Source of the DNA: Actinostola sp. cb2023
Lineage: Eukaryota > Cnidaria > Anthozoa > Actiniaria > Actinostolidae
DNA length: 64,000 nucleotides
Reading direction: 5' to 3'
NCBI GenBank assembly: GCA_033675265.1
Contig: JAUJYZ010001170.1
Span: forward strand, 186,001 to 250,000
Shown: positions 34,483-48,273 of the stretch, piece by piece
Numbering within the stretch: the first letter of the stretch is position 1
Layout of the letters: each line of letters opens with the position of its first letter
Made by a program: the position numbers and the translations under genes
The notes under the pieces: generated by a model
The model's database searches: none
The model's input: only the letters and a program-made list of their open reading frames with translations
Told to the model about the DNA's origin: nothing

Positions 34483-37400
34483 TCATCTGTTGACAAACAG
34501 TTTGATGGCTCCTGTCCAATCAGCAGTGACCAGCACTTCTGACGTCACAGGCTTGCCGCTGGTGTCCGGGGCGACGATGAGCCAGGGGACTGGGGCGAAT
34601 AACGCGACGGTTACAACTGCAGCGTGAGCTGTGGAATAGAAATGATTGAAAATCTGTATTGCTTGTGGTGATGATGATGATGATGATGATGGATGATGAT
34701 GATGTTCAGGGTAAAATATTGGCCAGCGGTCCAGCTTGGCTTAGGTGCGAGGGGAAGTTCGACCTACGGGAAATTTTGGGGCTGGGTTAGGCTGTGTTCC
34801 CCCTCCCCTCCCCACAGGGCAGGCTATGCAGGCTAGGGATAGGTGAGAGGGTCGTTTCCTCTTACTGAACCGCTTTAGGTGAGCAAGAAGTAGTGTTCTG
34901 TGGTATTGGTGGTGATGATAACGGTGTTGATAGTAATGGTACCCATCGTAGCTGTTGTGTCTTTGGTGTCGGATTAAGGGTGGACTAACATATTTATTTC
35001 GACTGTTGCTAAGGAAAATTTGAAACCTCAAAAAAATCGTAAAATTCAAAGAGAAGAGAAGGGACTTATAGGAAGTGATTGCAAGGGAGAAAGCTTTGTC
35101 AGAGCATGACGTCACCAAATTACGTCACAATGACGTCATCAAAACAGAAAACGCTCTTTTTTTCCAAGGATTTATAAGATACTGTAAATCTATGATTATA
35201 CACTTGTTCTACAACACAAGGAGCAGACAACTGAGCATGGATTTGGCATTTAAATGAAAAATGATTTTTTTATGGACGTTTTTCGAGCTGTTTTTAAGGA
35301 TTAAATTCCATAACTTGTCATATTGTCTTCAGTTTTTAAAAAGCATGCTCAGCAATGTTGACTAGGTCGTTGTTGATATTCTAGGTTAGAAAAAAATAAC
35401 CCTCAGTGAATGTGCTCGAAAATTTTGAAGGTTTTTGAAAACGAGAATCTGCGCATGCGCAGTGAAGTCTTGTTAAATTTACCGTTCTTTTTCAGCATTG
35501 AATTGATGGATTTCGGAAAAGAATCCTACGAAAATGTTTAGACAGTTCTCTATTCTGTCATTTGGCATAAAAATTATTATGCAGCAAAGACGTTTTGATT
35601 TTCCTGTTGTACCCAAGCAGTAGATGCGCGAATTTTATGACTTTCAATTCATAAATTGTATGCTTGCTCATTTCTGCTAAAACGAAATTTAAAACCCCTA
35701 GAGAGAAGTAGGATGTTTAACAAGGCTATAAAATATCAAAATTTCAGAAAAAAATCCTCAACAAAGCTAAAGAATTGAAGACATGTAAAACCCCATAGCA
35801 ACGTGGTTGCATAGTAACGAAATATGTTAGTCCACCCTTAAACCAGATTACAATGTCGGTCACTAGCACACAGGTAACCCAACCATATATTGTCACAACA
35901 CAGGTAGCCCAACACTACAGTATTCTTGGTTTGCAATCAATCCCTTGAGAATCAAGAGATAAAGACACGGCGGCCATGTTGGTTGAACAAACAATAGACA
36001 CTAATGAGCAATCTTTTGTTGAAGTTCAATCAAGATGGCCGCCGTGACGTGTATTGCAAACCAGCAATAGTGTTGTCGGATTTACAGGCTAATGAACTTC
36101 AACAGACTTACCTGAGAAACTTTCATAAAACTCGTTCTTATCTCGCCTGGCTGATGGTATACCATGCTGTGTTCTCCATATGTACGCGAAATGATCCTCA
36201 GATCCACAAATCAGATACTGACCATCATGACTACAAACAACACTTTGATAGGTTAATATTTTTTACACTGCATGTGAGGCCTAGTTCAGACGTCGTGCTA
36301 ATCATGAGCCGTTCTCATTTCAAACAATAGATAATGAGGCGGCTTCTTTTGAAGTCATTAAGAACGGCTCTTGGATAATATTAATAATCTACATTTACTC
36401 TACCTGAAACTAGCTTTGATTTGACTGCTTGAGTTCGTGCACCCTTTGTACTTGCAGGACAGAGAGTTGTCCTTCAGGTCATACAGTCGTATACGTGAAT
36501 CGTTGGACGTGATAAGCACCTGAATATAAACACACACCAATGGTCAAGTCATAGCAAACATAGCCTTAGTAGTAGTTTAACACTATCCTTCCCTGGAAGG
36601 GGGGAAGGGAAGGGGGGGGGGGGGGGGATTTTCGTGAGTTAAGGGGGGTTTGGGGGGGAAGGACATGTGCATATAGCCACCCTTGCTCGTGTAATTACCT
36701 TTTCTTCGCCAGGCATAGGTTCAATACCGCTTATTTTACGACCACGTGCTCGCTTGTTACGAGTAGGCGACACCTGCCACTGGGTGTGGTACTTGAGACG
36801 CTAGAAACAAAGCACATTCTGATTAATACTGAGATAAGAACCCATGCACATCAGTACCACTTTGATCAACAAACTTCCCGACACGTTTGACAAGTTCTGT
36901 GTTTTATTTTTCCCAAGGCCTTTGAAACCTTTCAAGTGTTTACACGCAAGGAGTCATCATCATCATCATCATCATAGTCATGGTCATCATTATCATAGTC
37001 ATCATAGTCATAGTCATCACCATCATAGTCATCATCATCATAGTCATCAGGTGATCAGCAAATAGGGATAACCCCAAGATCTATCTTCTCAAATATTTTA
37101 TTTGAATAAAGTATCATCAATGATCATGATACGACCATTGCAATCACTACAATCAAGTCTTACCTCAGTTTCATAAAAGATACACCTCCCATCATATGTA
37201 CCAACTACGGCAAATCTACCCTGAAGACAGAAGTTTGCTGCTGTGATCAGATTACTACCTGCAGATCAAACAAGACATTTCCTCATCAGTACATTACAAT
37301 ACTGTATAAATATATGACAACATGTTTGACACAGGGACCCACCTGTGCCTTCCACTTCATTCCAAAAGGGCAACCTTCTTGTCTGGGATATTCCATAGAC

Positions 37401-38069
37401 GGATCTTACCATCCAGTGACCCACTTAGGAAGTATCGATCATCCTGAATGAACAAATGAACATGAGATGCAAGGATAAAAAATGGGGAGCTTTTCGGTGC
37501 CCCTATTACTACTTAGTATGGTACAGTCTTGAGAAATATCTTAAAGATTATAAGTTTTGGCATGGAATGGAACAAATGAACAGATGAGATGACTGGGGCG
37601 TATCCAGGACGTTGTCAAGGGAGTATTGAACACAGGAACATGGCCGCTAACCCATAGCAACATAATGTTTATCAAGGATGTAAATTAGGGGTTTCTGAGT
37701 TGTCATTTTCTGAGTTGTCATTTAGGGGTTCAATCACAGTTTAGGGGTTTGAATCCCCAAGTGCCTTAGTTTCATCACATCATGCAAGTACAGGTATCAA
37801 AAATTGGGAGCACAGTAGAACTAGCACCCTGAGTTTTAGAAGCCTGTCAGGATTATGTATTCTTGTACTTACTCTTGGATGGAAAACAATAGCAGTGACA
37901 AAATCTATGTGTTGGAAACAACACAGGCATTCGGTCCTGGAAATGTGCCAAAGCCTGGAACATGACAACATTTATTTGATGATTAGGTGTGGTAAAGGAT
38001 AAACAAACAATATTATAGTATACATTGTAACTCTGAACTCAAGTGCTGCTGATTTTAGTTATCTGTACC

Positions 38070-38117
<48 letters not shown>

Positions 38118-38146
38118 TGATGATGATGATGATGATGATGATAATA

Positions 38147-38187
<41 letters not shown>

Positions 38188-41100
38188 AATGATGATGATG
38201 ATGATGATAATGATAATAATAATAATAATAATACAAATAATAATAATAATATGGTTAAATTAACCTACGGTTAAATTAACTTTTGGAAAAATCACATAAT
38301 TTTCTGGGTAATATTATTGACCTTTTTTACGCTAATTTCCCGCCCCCCCGCCCCCTCCATTCCCTCCCTACAGTTAAATTTAACTTTTGGAAAATCCATT
38401 AAATTTTTTTTCTGGGTAATATTATTGACCTTTTTTACGTGCCCCTCCATTCATCCCCCCTCCCCCACCCTCCTTTCCCACTCTCAACCCCCCCCCCCCC
38501 CCCCCCCACCCTACTCCCCCCCCCATAATATCAGAGGCCCTGTCTATTTGCAATGAAAATTGTACAAAACAATATTGGAAAACTTACCTGACAGTTTTGT
38601 CCATCGATGACGACAGTAGGAAATAATTCTAAGAAAAGACATAAGTAGTTTCAGCACATAGAACAGTTATAACAAGTCTTTAACAGTATGGGTAGTGATT
38701 ACCTTAGACCACGATAGATCCAATACATCACCCGTATGACCACAGTATGTACAGAAAGGTTTCCTTTTAAAAGGGCCATTGTCGTCTTCCACAACTTCCT
38801 GAAGGGAAGTAAAATAACAAAAACTAATAAATTATTATTATTATTAATAGGAAATTCTAGAACAAAATAAACCTCTTTAGCTTCGTATGCAAATTGCCCA
38901 TTTTAAACCATGTGATGTAAACATGGTGTTCTCTGGAGAATTAGTCCTTTCAATATGAACAAATAAATTTCAGAAATATAAAGGAACAATTCTCCAGAGA
39001 ATATCATGTTTACATCACATGGTTTGAAATGGGCAATTTGCATACAAGCTAAAGAGGTCTATTAGTGATTTTCAAGAAGCATAACTGTATGTTTGGTTCG
39101 CAATTGAAGGGGTCCCTGCAAGAATGGAGTAAGTGACTTGTGATCAAAACCCAAATTCTCCTTTGAAATTCAAAGATCATGAGGAGAATTTGGATTTTGA
39201 TCAGAGATCACTTACGTTGTTCTTGCAGGGAGCCCTTCAATTCAGGCAATTCTTATTGCCACTCCCGATGATCAACCTCACCCATAAATGGTCCAAAGAG
39301 TGGCTGCATGTGAGAACCCAAGAAGCAAAGCAATCATTATAAGAAGAAAGCTGTAAGTAAAAGTATCATACCTTCTTAGCTTGGTCCTCTTGTCCCTTTC
39401 CATCCTCTTTTCCTTCTTCTTCCTCCTCCTCCCCGCTGTCCTGTTCATCTCTTTCCTCTTCGTCTTGTTCTAGAATTTGATCAACCTCTGGGTCAGGAGG
39501 ATTAGATTGCCCACCTGGTAAAAATAAAAAGATAAAAAGATGGAATGTATAGGTATAATACCATGTAAATGGGAACTAGTGAGTAGACCAGCAAGGACTG
39601 TGTTAGTGTATAATGATCAATTCAAAGGTTAAAGGAAATCGGAGTTATGGTCAAAGATATCTATTCAACCAATTATAGTGCGCAAAATCATTGCTCAACC
39701 ATCAGAATGCTTGAGCGCACCGTCGGCTTCCTGGAAGATTAGCCTCCGGCTAAAGGAACTACCAACGATAAACAAGGTCCTTTACCTTGTTTACGGAACA
39801 GTTACCACACAGCACAGTCACTGCACCACACGGTCGCAGCACGCCACACACCGTAGTGTAACTACCTCCCACTTATACGAAAACGACATTAACAATGAAT
39901 ACATCTTTACCTGTTTTAGAGTATTTTTTTCTCATTTCTTCAAAATATTCTTCGTTTTCTTTCAGCACCCAGACTCTCTGAATACGACACATAAACTTGT
40001 GTGTTAGCATTTTAGGAGTAAAAACACTGTAATTTCATAATCAATGTTGTTCAAATATCCAAGAAACTCACCACCATGTGATCTTGACCAGCTGTTGCCT
40101 AGACAACCAAGTAAACACACCAAATGAATATACATGTATATGATATGATATAGACAATATTGGGTGCATTATGGGTAATGTATTTTAGAGGTTTTGTACA
40201 AAATATGCAGCACATACTTACAATCAACAAACATAAGTCTAAAACACACACTAAAAGGGCTAGAGAATGGTCTCTGGTCTTGGCAAAATCTGAGCGAGTT
40301 GCAAAATCTGAGCATTCCAGGAAAGAGTCTCGGATTTTTCAAATTTCACACAAAACAGTGAAAAAAAAAAACAGTCTCAGGCTCAGATTTTTAAACGTCT
40401 TGGAAAGTCTCGGATTTGACCATTCTATAGCCCTACTAAAAATGCTAAAATGTTCAACATAGACATAGACATAGACTTTTTATTTAGTACCAGTAGTTTA
40501 CAATTTAGTTTATAAGTTAAGTTAATAGATGAAGAAAAGTTATGTTTTGCGGGTTATGTTCAACTAAGTTATGTTCAACTAAGTTCTATCACGTCATCAG
40601 TCTACGTCACTACGGAGTCCCATGAGAAGCATGCGCTTGCTAAAACGGTCATTGCATTCCTTGCTATCAGGTAAGCAACACAGCGGTTTTTTTTGAACTC
40701 AGCTTTTACAAGTTTACGAACACCAACAACCGTGAGTATATTCCATTACATCGCATGGTATATATATTTTTCTATTTTCAGTAAGCACAATGTCTCACAC
40801 GAACTCTTTAAATAGAGAACCATTATCAACTGCCGAACGCGCAGAACATGGTGAAAATGAAGGCCCACCGGGCGATCAACTGGATACCGACGAGCGCTTA
40901 GGTCGTACGATGGAGGCCATGGATGCTAAAATGGGTACCATGGCCGATCTCATCGGAAAGCTCTGTGCATCTCTTGATGCGCGCGAGAGCCAATCGACCA
41001 CCGGTCGCGATACAAACCCACCGGGTACCTCGGCAAACTCTCGCCGAAAGCGTCGGCACAGTTTGAGCTCCAGTGAATATGACGAAGACGATAGTCTTAG

Positions 41101-44100
41101 TGTTCAAGCGTCCGGGGATGAGTTGAACGAACTAGTAAATGAACCTCCCACCACCGGTGGAGACAGTTCTAAGGTGAACGACACGGCCTCTGATGAGGTC
41201 CTCAAAGAACTCGAGGCCGCGATCTTAGAGGATGACAAATTAGGGCCGAAGATCCGCCAACAACTGGCGGATATTGCTATTAAACGTTGGGGTAAAAAAC
41301 TACCTCAAGATAAAATTACAGGCCTTGTTGAGAAACACCCCATGCCTGAGAACTGTGTGGACATAAAGGTCCCACGAGTAAATACAGAGATATGGCAAAC
41401 GCTAGACCCCGCCGGGCGAAAAAGTGACCTCAGGCTCACAAACATGCAACAAAATTTGCAGAGAGCAACTTCTGCGGTCCTCACTATGTGTGAGAAAGTC
41501 CTGGCCCTCAAGATGGAGAACGATGTGTCCAAATCTATACTTGCCGATGGTATCGATAACATCGCACTTACTGGGCCACGTTGGCGCGGAACTGTCTTGC
41601 TTCAGGCGGGAACAAATGAAACCCGGCCTGAAGCATGAATTTCGCCCCTTATGCTCAAAGGAGCTGGATGAGCCGTCACCTCTTCTGTTTGGCGACGATC
41701 TTCCGAAAAGAATAAGGGATGCCAAAGAGACAACCCGCATTGGGGTCACAGTGGCGCGCGATCGTGGACAGAAAGACAGGCAAAGTCGAGGCCACAGGCG
41801 CCCCTATGATAATAACCACTATCAACGAACGAACGGATACTCGAACGGAGGCAAACGCCAGAATTTTTTTGGGAAGGGCCCAAAACCCGGGTTCAAGAAA
41901 CGGAACCACAACAAATACCAGAAGGACGACGCGAAATAATGGAAGCTTTGTCTAATCTTAAACAACAGGTAAACACTGACATATGTACGTATACAAACAT
42001 AGCTTCAGATCCCACTGATTGTTTAATTCGGGAGTGTTTGCTATCTAAGTGTGATAATTTTCGCGCCGGAAACATAGTACATTCCTTGGACACTTGGAAA
42101 ACAATTACCTCTGATAGAGAAATTTTAGGTAGTGTAGGCGGTCTACAAATCGAATTTACCGAGAAACCTGTACAACAGTCTCTACATAATATGTCATATA
42201 ATGAAGGGGAAAAACAGGCTATTGACAAGGAGATTAACAAATTATTGAAAAAACAAGTCATTATGCCCACCGGGCACGACAAAGGAGAAATTATCTCTAG
42301 TATCTTTGTGAGACCCAAAAAAGATGGAAGCCACCGGCTTATCCTAAACCTCAAACAACTAAACCAATTCTCTCCTAAAGTTCATTTCAAAATGGACACA
42401 CTACGTACTGTCATTAAATTAGTGGAGAAAGATTGCTTTATGGCATCCATCGATCTGAAGGACGCGTATTACTCTGTTCGAATAGCAAAACAATACCGGA
42501 AATACCTCAGATTCGTTTGGGAAGGAAAATTATATCAATATACTTGTCTGCCTAACGGGTTATCGTGTGCTCCACGCAAATTTACTAAGCTCTTGAAACC
42601 ACCTCTTACAATCCTGCACCGCATGGGATACATTGCCGTTGGATATATTGATGATCTATTCTTACAAGGTGACACATATAATGAATGTCTTAGCAACGTC
42701 ACAACCAGCTTTCAACTGTTTGATTCCCTGGGGTTCGTTATCCACCCAGAAAAATCTGTCTTTAGGCCCTCACAACACTTGGTGTTTTTGGGATTCATAA
42801 TAGACTCTGTGGACATGACTGTCACACTTACAACAGAAAAAGGGGCAGACTTAAAAGCACTCTGCCAGTCGATACGCGATCGACAGAAGCTAAACCATTA
42901 GAACAACTGCTACAGTGATAGGGAAAATTATCGCCTCGTTTCCGGGAGTAATACACGGACCCTTATACTATAGAGCACTCGAGAGAGACAAAACAAAGGC
43001 ACTGAAGGCTAATAGGGGAAATTTTGATAAACCCATGACTCTCTCTGCATCAGCAAAACTAGAGCTTGATTGGTGGATTGAGAACGTGCAGCGAAGTTAC
43101 AATCCCATAACGCGCGAGGAGCCAGCTTGTACGCTCACCACAGATGCGTGTAATGAGGGGTGGGGCGCAGTTTACAATGACAGCTCCACCGGAGGTTTAT
43201 GGTCTACAGAAGAAAAACAACATCACATCAACTATCTAGAATTATTGGCAGTTTTCCTTGGCATGAAAACCTTTCTAATCCATGAGAAGGGGAAACATGC
43301 CCGCCTTATGATTGACAACAGTACCTCGGTAGCAATCATAAACAATATGGGTACCAGCCACTCATACGATCTCAATACGCTATGTAAGATCATTTGGGAA
43401 TGGGCAATAAGCCGTGACTTATGGCTTAGTGCAGCCCATATCCCTGGTAAGCTAAATACGAAAGCGGATTTTGAATCTCGGAAAAATAGATCCGAAACTG
43501 AGTGGATGTTGGACAAGATTGCGTTGCGCGAGGCCTTGATCAAACTTAATGTCACACCAGATGTAGATTTATTTGCCTCCCGGTTAAACAATCAGTTGGA
43601 GAACTATGTCTCGTATAGACCAGACCCTGGAGCCTCTGCAGTCGATGCGTTTTCGCTTTCATGGTCCAATCTAAAATTTTATGCTTTTCCCCCATTTAGT
43701 GTAATACCAAACGTCCTGAAGAAAATTCAAGAGGATGGGGCAAAGGGAATACTGGTGGTACCAGACTGGGCTACCCAGGCATGGTATCCAAAGGCCATGA
43801 AACTACTGACACAGCCACCGGTAACCCTGAAGCCCCATCGAGCTCTGTTATGGCTGCCAAACAAGCCACGCACACCACACCCACTATGGGCGAAACTAAG
43901 CCTTCTTGTCTGCCACTTGTCAGGAAACACCTAGACAACATAGGCATGTCAGATACCGCAAGAGATATCATTATGGCGTCGTGGCGGAAAACAACCAGCA
44001 AACAATATCACACATATTTAACGCGCTGGGAACAGTATTGCTCTGAAAATAGCATTGATCCACTAAGAGCGACAATTCAACATGGGATTGAATTCCTTAC

Positions 44101-47100
44101 ACACTTGTACCAGAAAGGGCTTGGATATAGCGCCATTAATACAGCTAGGTCAGCTCTGTCCATTGTAATTGATGTGCCAAGCGGTACGTTTGGCTCTCAA
44201 TCCCTTGTAACCAGATTCATGAAAGGAATTTTTGAAATGAAACCCTCACTGCCACGCTACAAGTTTATGTGGGATGCAGGGATTGTATTAAAACATATAC
44301 AAAGCATGTCGCCGAACTCGGGGCTGTCGTTGAAATCTCTAACCTTAAAACTAACAATGCTGTTATGCCTTTTAACTGGCCAAAGATGCCAGACAATAAC
44401 AAAACTCGATACACAATATATGCAAAGTTTACCCAACAAATATGTATTTACCATAAATGAAATACTAAAGACTTCTAAGCCAGGACGACATATCGCACCA
44501 ATAGAACTCATGTCCTACGAACCAGACGAACGACTCTGTGTGGTCAGCCTCATCAGATTATATCTACAGAAGACCCAGGATATCCGCAAAGAGCACACAA
44601 AACTCATGATAAGTTACACAAAGCCACATCACTCGGTCTGTAGCAGTACCATAGGTAAATGGGCAAAGTCAATAATGAAGGAGGCCGGTATTGATACCGC
44701 GCAGTTTTCAGCGCACAGTGGTAGGTCCGCCGCTGTTTCATACGGAAAATCAGCAGGTTTACCCCTTCAGGACATCATAAGAGCAGGAGGCTGGTCAAAT
44801 GCACAAACATTTGCAAGATTTTATGACAAACCATTGCCAAATAACTTTGGCTCTAGTATATTAGAACATTATTCCAATCATAATGGAACTACTTAACCTT
44901 TTTATTATAAGTTCAACATGTAACCTCTATAAGGTATGATTAAAATATACGCTTTTATAATACGCTGTGTTTTACAGTTGTAAGCGTATCCAGGACTTTC
45001 AAATCTCATGGGACTCCGTAGTGACGTAGACTGATGACGTGATAGAATTTAAAAATTAAACGAGACTTACCTGTAAGTCGATGTTTGATTGTAATTCTAT
45101 CACGGCATCAGTCAGGAACGGAGGAGTCACATGCCCTCCACTATGGGTTTCCCTCCCTGACTCCTTCGTTCCTGCTATTTGTTCCTGGATACGCTTGGCT
45201 TTAAAGAATGACCGTTTTAGCAAGCGCATGCTTCTCATGTGACTCCTCCGTTCCTGACTGATGCCGTGATAGAATTACAATCAAACATCGACTTACAGGT
45301 AAGTCTCGTTTAATTTTTAAATTATGTTCAACTAAGTTATGTTCAACTAACTTCACTAGCGTGAAACTGTTGGAGGGGAATCATTGTTTAAGTCAAGAAT
45401 GCATATTTAAGGTGATTATATATGTGTTCACCATGCACAGTAATTTCTAAATGCCTCACCATGAGTCTTCCACAAACAGAAAACTTCACTGTCCATATGG
45501 CACCCTAGCAAAACAATGATTGTTGAGTATTCATTATTAGGGACCATGCCTTAATTACTATATTGAATGAATGAAAACCTTTATTTAAAATTCAGGGTAG
45601 TTCTGTCAGCAATAAAAAAAATCGCTGTTATCAATAGAGGCCCTGATACAATATATATATATATATACTATACCCAGTCCATTATTATTAGCAACATTTT
45701 ATTATCAATAGAGGCCCTGATACAATATATATATACTATACCCAGTCCATTATTATTAGCAACATTTTATTATCAATAGAGGCCCTGATACAATATATAT
45801 ATACTATACCCAGTCCATTATTATTAGCAACATTTTATTACCAATAGAGGCCCTGATACAATATATATAATACTATACCCAGTCCATTATTATTAGCAAC
45901 ATTTTATTACCAATAGAGGCCCTGATACAATATATATATACTATACCCAGTCCATTATTATTAGCAACATTTTATTACCAATAGAGGCCCTGATACAATA
46001 TATATATACTATACCCAGTCCATTATTATTAGCAACATTTTATTACCAATTGCTTAATTGTGGGACACGACTCTCACACTCACTTCTTATTGCATTCTAC
46101 AGTCGAGAACCTCTACTAATGGCAACCTCCCCACAACAGCCACCTCTACACAACGGCCACCTCTACACAACAGCCACCTCCCCACAACAGCCACCTCCCC
46201 ACAAGAGCCACCTCCCCACAACAGCCACCTCCCCACAACAGCCACCTCCCCACAACAGCCACCTCCCCACAACAGCCACCTCCCTGCAACAGCCACATCC
46301 CCACAACAACATTACCTCCCCACAACAGCCACCTCCCCACAACAGCCACCTCCCTGCAACAGCCACATCCCCACAACAGCCACCTCCCCACATTACACCT
46401 CACTGCAACAGCCACATCCCCACAACAGCTACCTCCCCATAACAGCCACCACCTTCCTGCAACAGCGACATCCCCACAACAGCTCCCTTCCTGCAACAGC
46501 CACCTCCCCACAACAGCCACCTCCCTGCAACAGCCACCTTCCCACAACAGCCACCTCCCTGCAACAGCCACCTCCCCACAACAGCCACCTCCCCACAACA
46601 GCCATCTACACAAGAGCCACCTCCCCACAACAGCCACCTCCCCACAACAGCCACCTCCCCACAACAGCCACCTCCCCACAACAGCCACCTCCCTGCAACA
46701 GCCACATCCCCACAACAGCTACCTCCCCACAACAGCCACCTCCCCACAACAGCCACCTCCCTGCAACAGCCCATCCCCACAACAGCCACCTCCCCACAAC
46801 ACCACCTCACTGCAACAGCCACATCCCCACAACAGCTACCTCCCCATAACAGCCACCTTCCTGCAACAGCGACATCCCCACAACAGCTCCCTTCCTGCAA
46901 CAGCCACCTCCCCCACAACAGCCACCTCCCTGCAACAGCCACCTTCCCACAACAGCCACCTGCAACAGCCTGCAACAGCCACCTCCCCACAACAGCCACC
47001 TCCCCACAACAGCCACCTCCCCACAACAGCCACCTCCCCACAACAGCCACCTCCCCACAACAGCCACCTCCCCACAACAGCCACCTCCCCACAACAGCCA

Positions 47101-48273
47101 CCTCCCTGCAACAGCCACATCCCCACAACAGCCACCTCCCCACAACACCACCTCACTGCAACAGCCACATCCCCACAACAGCTACCTCCCCACAACAGCC
47201 ACCTTCCTGCAACAGCGACATCCCCACAACAGCTCCCTTCCTGCAACAGCCACCTCCCCACAACAGCCACCTCCCCACAACAGCTCCCTTCCTGCAACAG
47301 CCACATCCCCACAACAGCTACCTCCCCACAACAGCCACCTTCCTGCAACAGCGACATCCCCACAACAGCTCCCTTCCTGCAACAGCCACCTCCCCACAAC
47401 AGCCACCTCCCCACAACAGCCACCTCCCCACCACAGCCTGTAATGAACAGGGTGTTTCTCTCCCTGCCACCAACCAGCCCATTTATTTGTAGGTTTTTAA
47501 AACCTCTCCACAATGGCCCCAAAATGTTGTCCTCGAGGTAGCCATTGTGGAGAGGTTGAGTTCGTTCTATACAGACACCCATCTCACTAGTTTTTTTACT
47601 GAGGGAGGAAAACCATAGTACTCCAAGAAAACCCCTTACAGGAAGGGAGAGACAAACTCAACTCATATGAAGTGCCTGGATTGCGGAATTGAACTAAAGC
47701 AGCACAGCAGCAAGAGGTGATTGTTCTCACCACTGGGCCACCTGTTAGTGCCTGGATTGCGGAATTGAACTAAAGCAGCACAGCAGCAAGAGGTGATTGT
47801 TCTCACCATTGGGCCACCTGTTAGTGCCTGGATTGTGGAATTGAACTAAAGCAGCACAGCAGCAAGAGGTGATTGTTCTCACCATTGGGCCACCTGTTAG
47901 TGCCTGGATTGTGGAATTGAACTAAAGCAGCACAGCAGCAAGAGGTGATTGTTCTCACCATTGGGCCACCTGTTAGTGCCTGGATTGTGGAATTGAACTA
48001 AAGCAGCACAGCAGCAAGAGGTGATTGTTCTCACCACTGGGCCACCTGTTAGTGCCTGGATTGCGGAATTGAACTAAAGCAGCACAGCAGCAAGAGGTGA
48101 TTGTTCTCACCACTGGGCCACCCTTGCTAGTCCCTGTGCCATTCATTTTTTCTTTCTTTTTATTCCCAAATAAAAAATACCTAGAAATCACTCACCACAT
48201 GTTCACCACTCAGATCCTGCAGCAACTTTAGCTTCTCAAACTCTTCTGGTCCTTTCCCATGGGCTGATTTAAT
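34483..48273 (-). CDS. WDR44: WDR44 exons 9-22: WD40 propeller
   Basis: Exons: 48196-48273, 45460-45504, 40072-40098, 39911-39977, 39372-39514, 38703-38798, 38588-38628, 37873-37954, 37343-37443, 37164-37258, 36699-36800, 36404-36519, 36112-36230, 34483-34628. Signature pieces: GAIWTVKFSVCGRLM, TAGQDHMVRVWVLKE, YFLLSSSMDKTVRLWHIS, ECLCCFQHIDFVTAI, DDRYFLSGSLDGKIRLWNI, ITAANFCLQGRFAVVGTYDG, VLITSNDSRIRLYDLKD, DGQYLICGSEDHFAYIW, ending TADWTGAIKLFVNR. An acidic insert (39372-39514) lies where human has its own low-complexity insert. Exon 40072-40098 is a 27-nt micro-exon. In exon 37343-37443 the A run at 37364-37367 has one base too many; removing it restores agreement with human and the phase of the next exon. 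Confidence 0.93.

Larger units (their letters stand above)
40554..45350 (+). mobile_element. DIRS-type tyrosine-recombinase retrotransposon in a WDR44 intron
   Basis: A gag-like ORF, a reverse transcriptase/RNase H ORF and a tyrosine recombinase ORF occur in one direction, opposite to WDR44. There is no aspartic protease and no DDE integrase. Inverted, not direct, terminal repeats lie at 40584-40627 and 45004-45047, as in the DIRS1 group. Sequence from the left end (40621-40653) recurs inverted at 45207-45239, and 44982-44994 recurs inverted at 45184-45196, resembling the internal complementary region of DIRS elements. The whole is flanked by identical 29-nt direct repeats (40554-40582, 45322-45350). 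Two reading frames are broken by single-base indels, so this copy is probably inactive, or mis-assembled at those points. Confidence 0.9.

Noticed and set aside
40790..44896. Endogenous virus or LTR retrovirus
   Set aside because: Tyrosine recombinase in place of an integrase, inverted termini and no protease or envelope identify a DIRS retrotransposon.
45628..46050. CRISPR-like direct repeats
   Set aside because: The whole unit is repeated, with no unique spacers.
46058..47582. Long frames on both strands (up to about 260 codons)
   Set aside because: Six-frame openness of a 17-bp array without stop codons; not genes.
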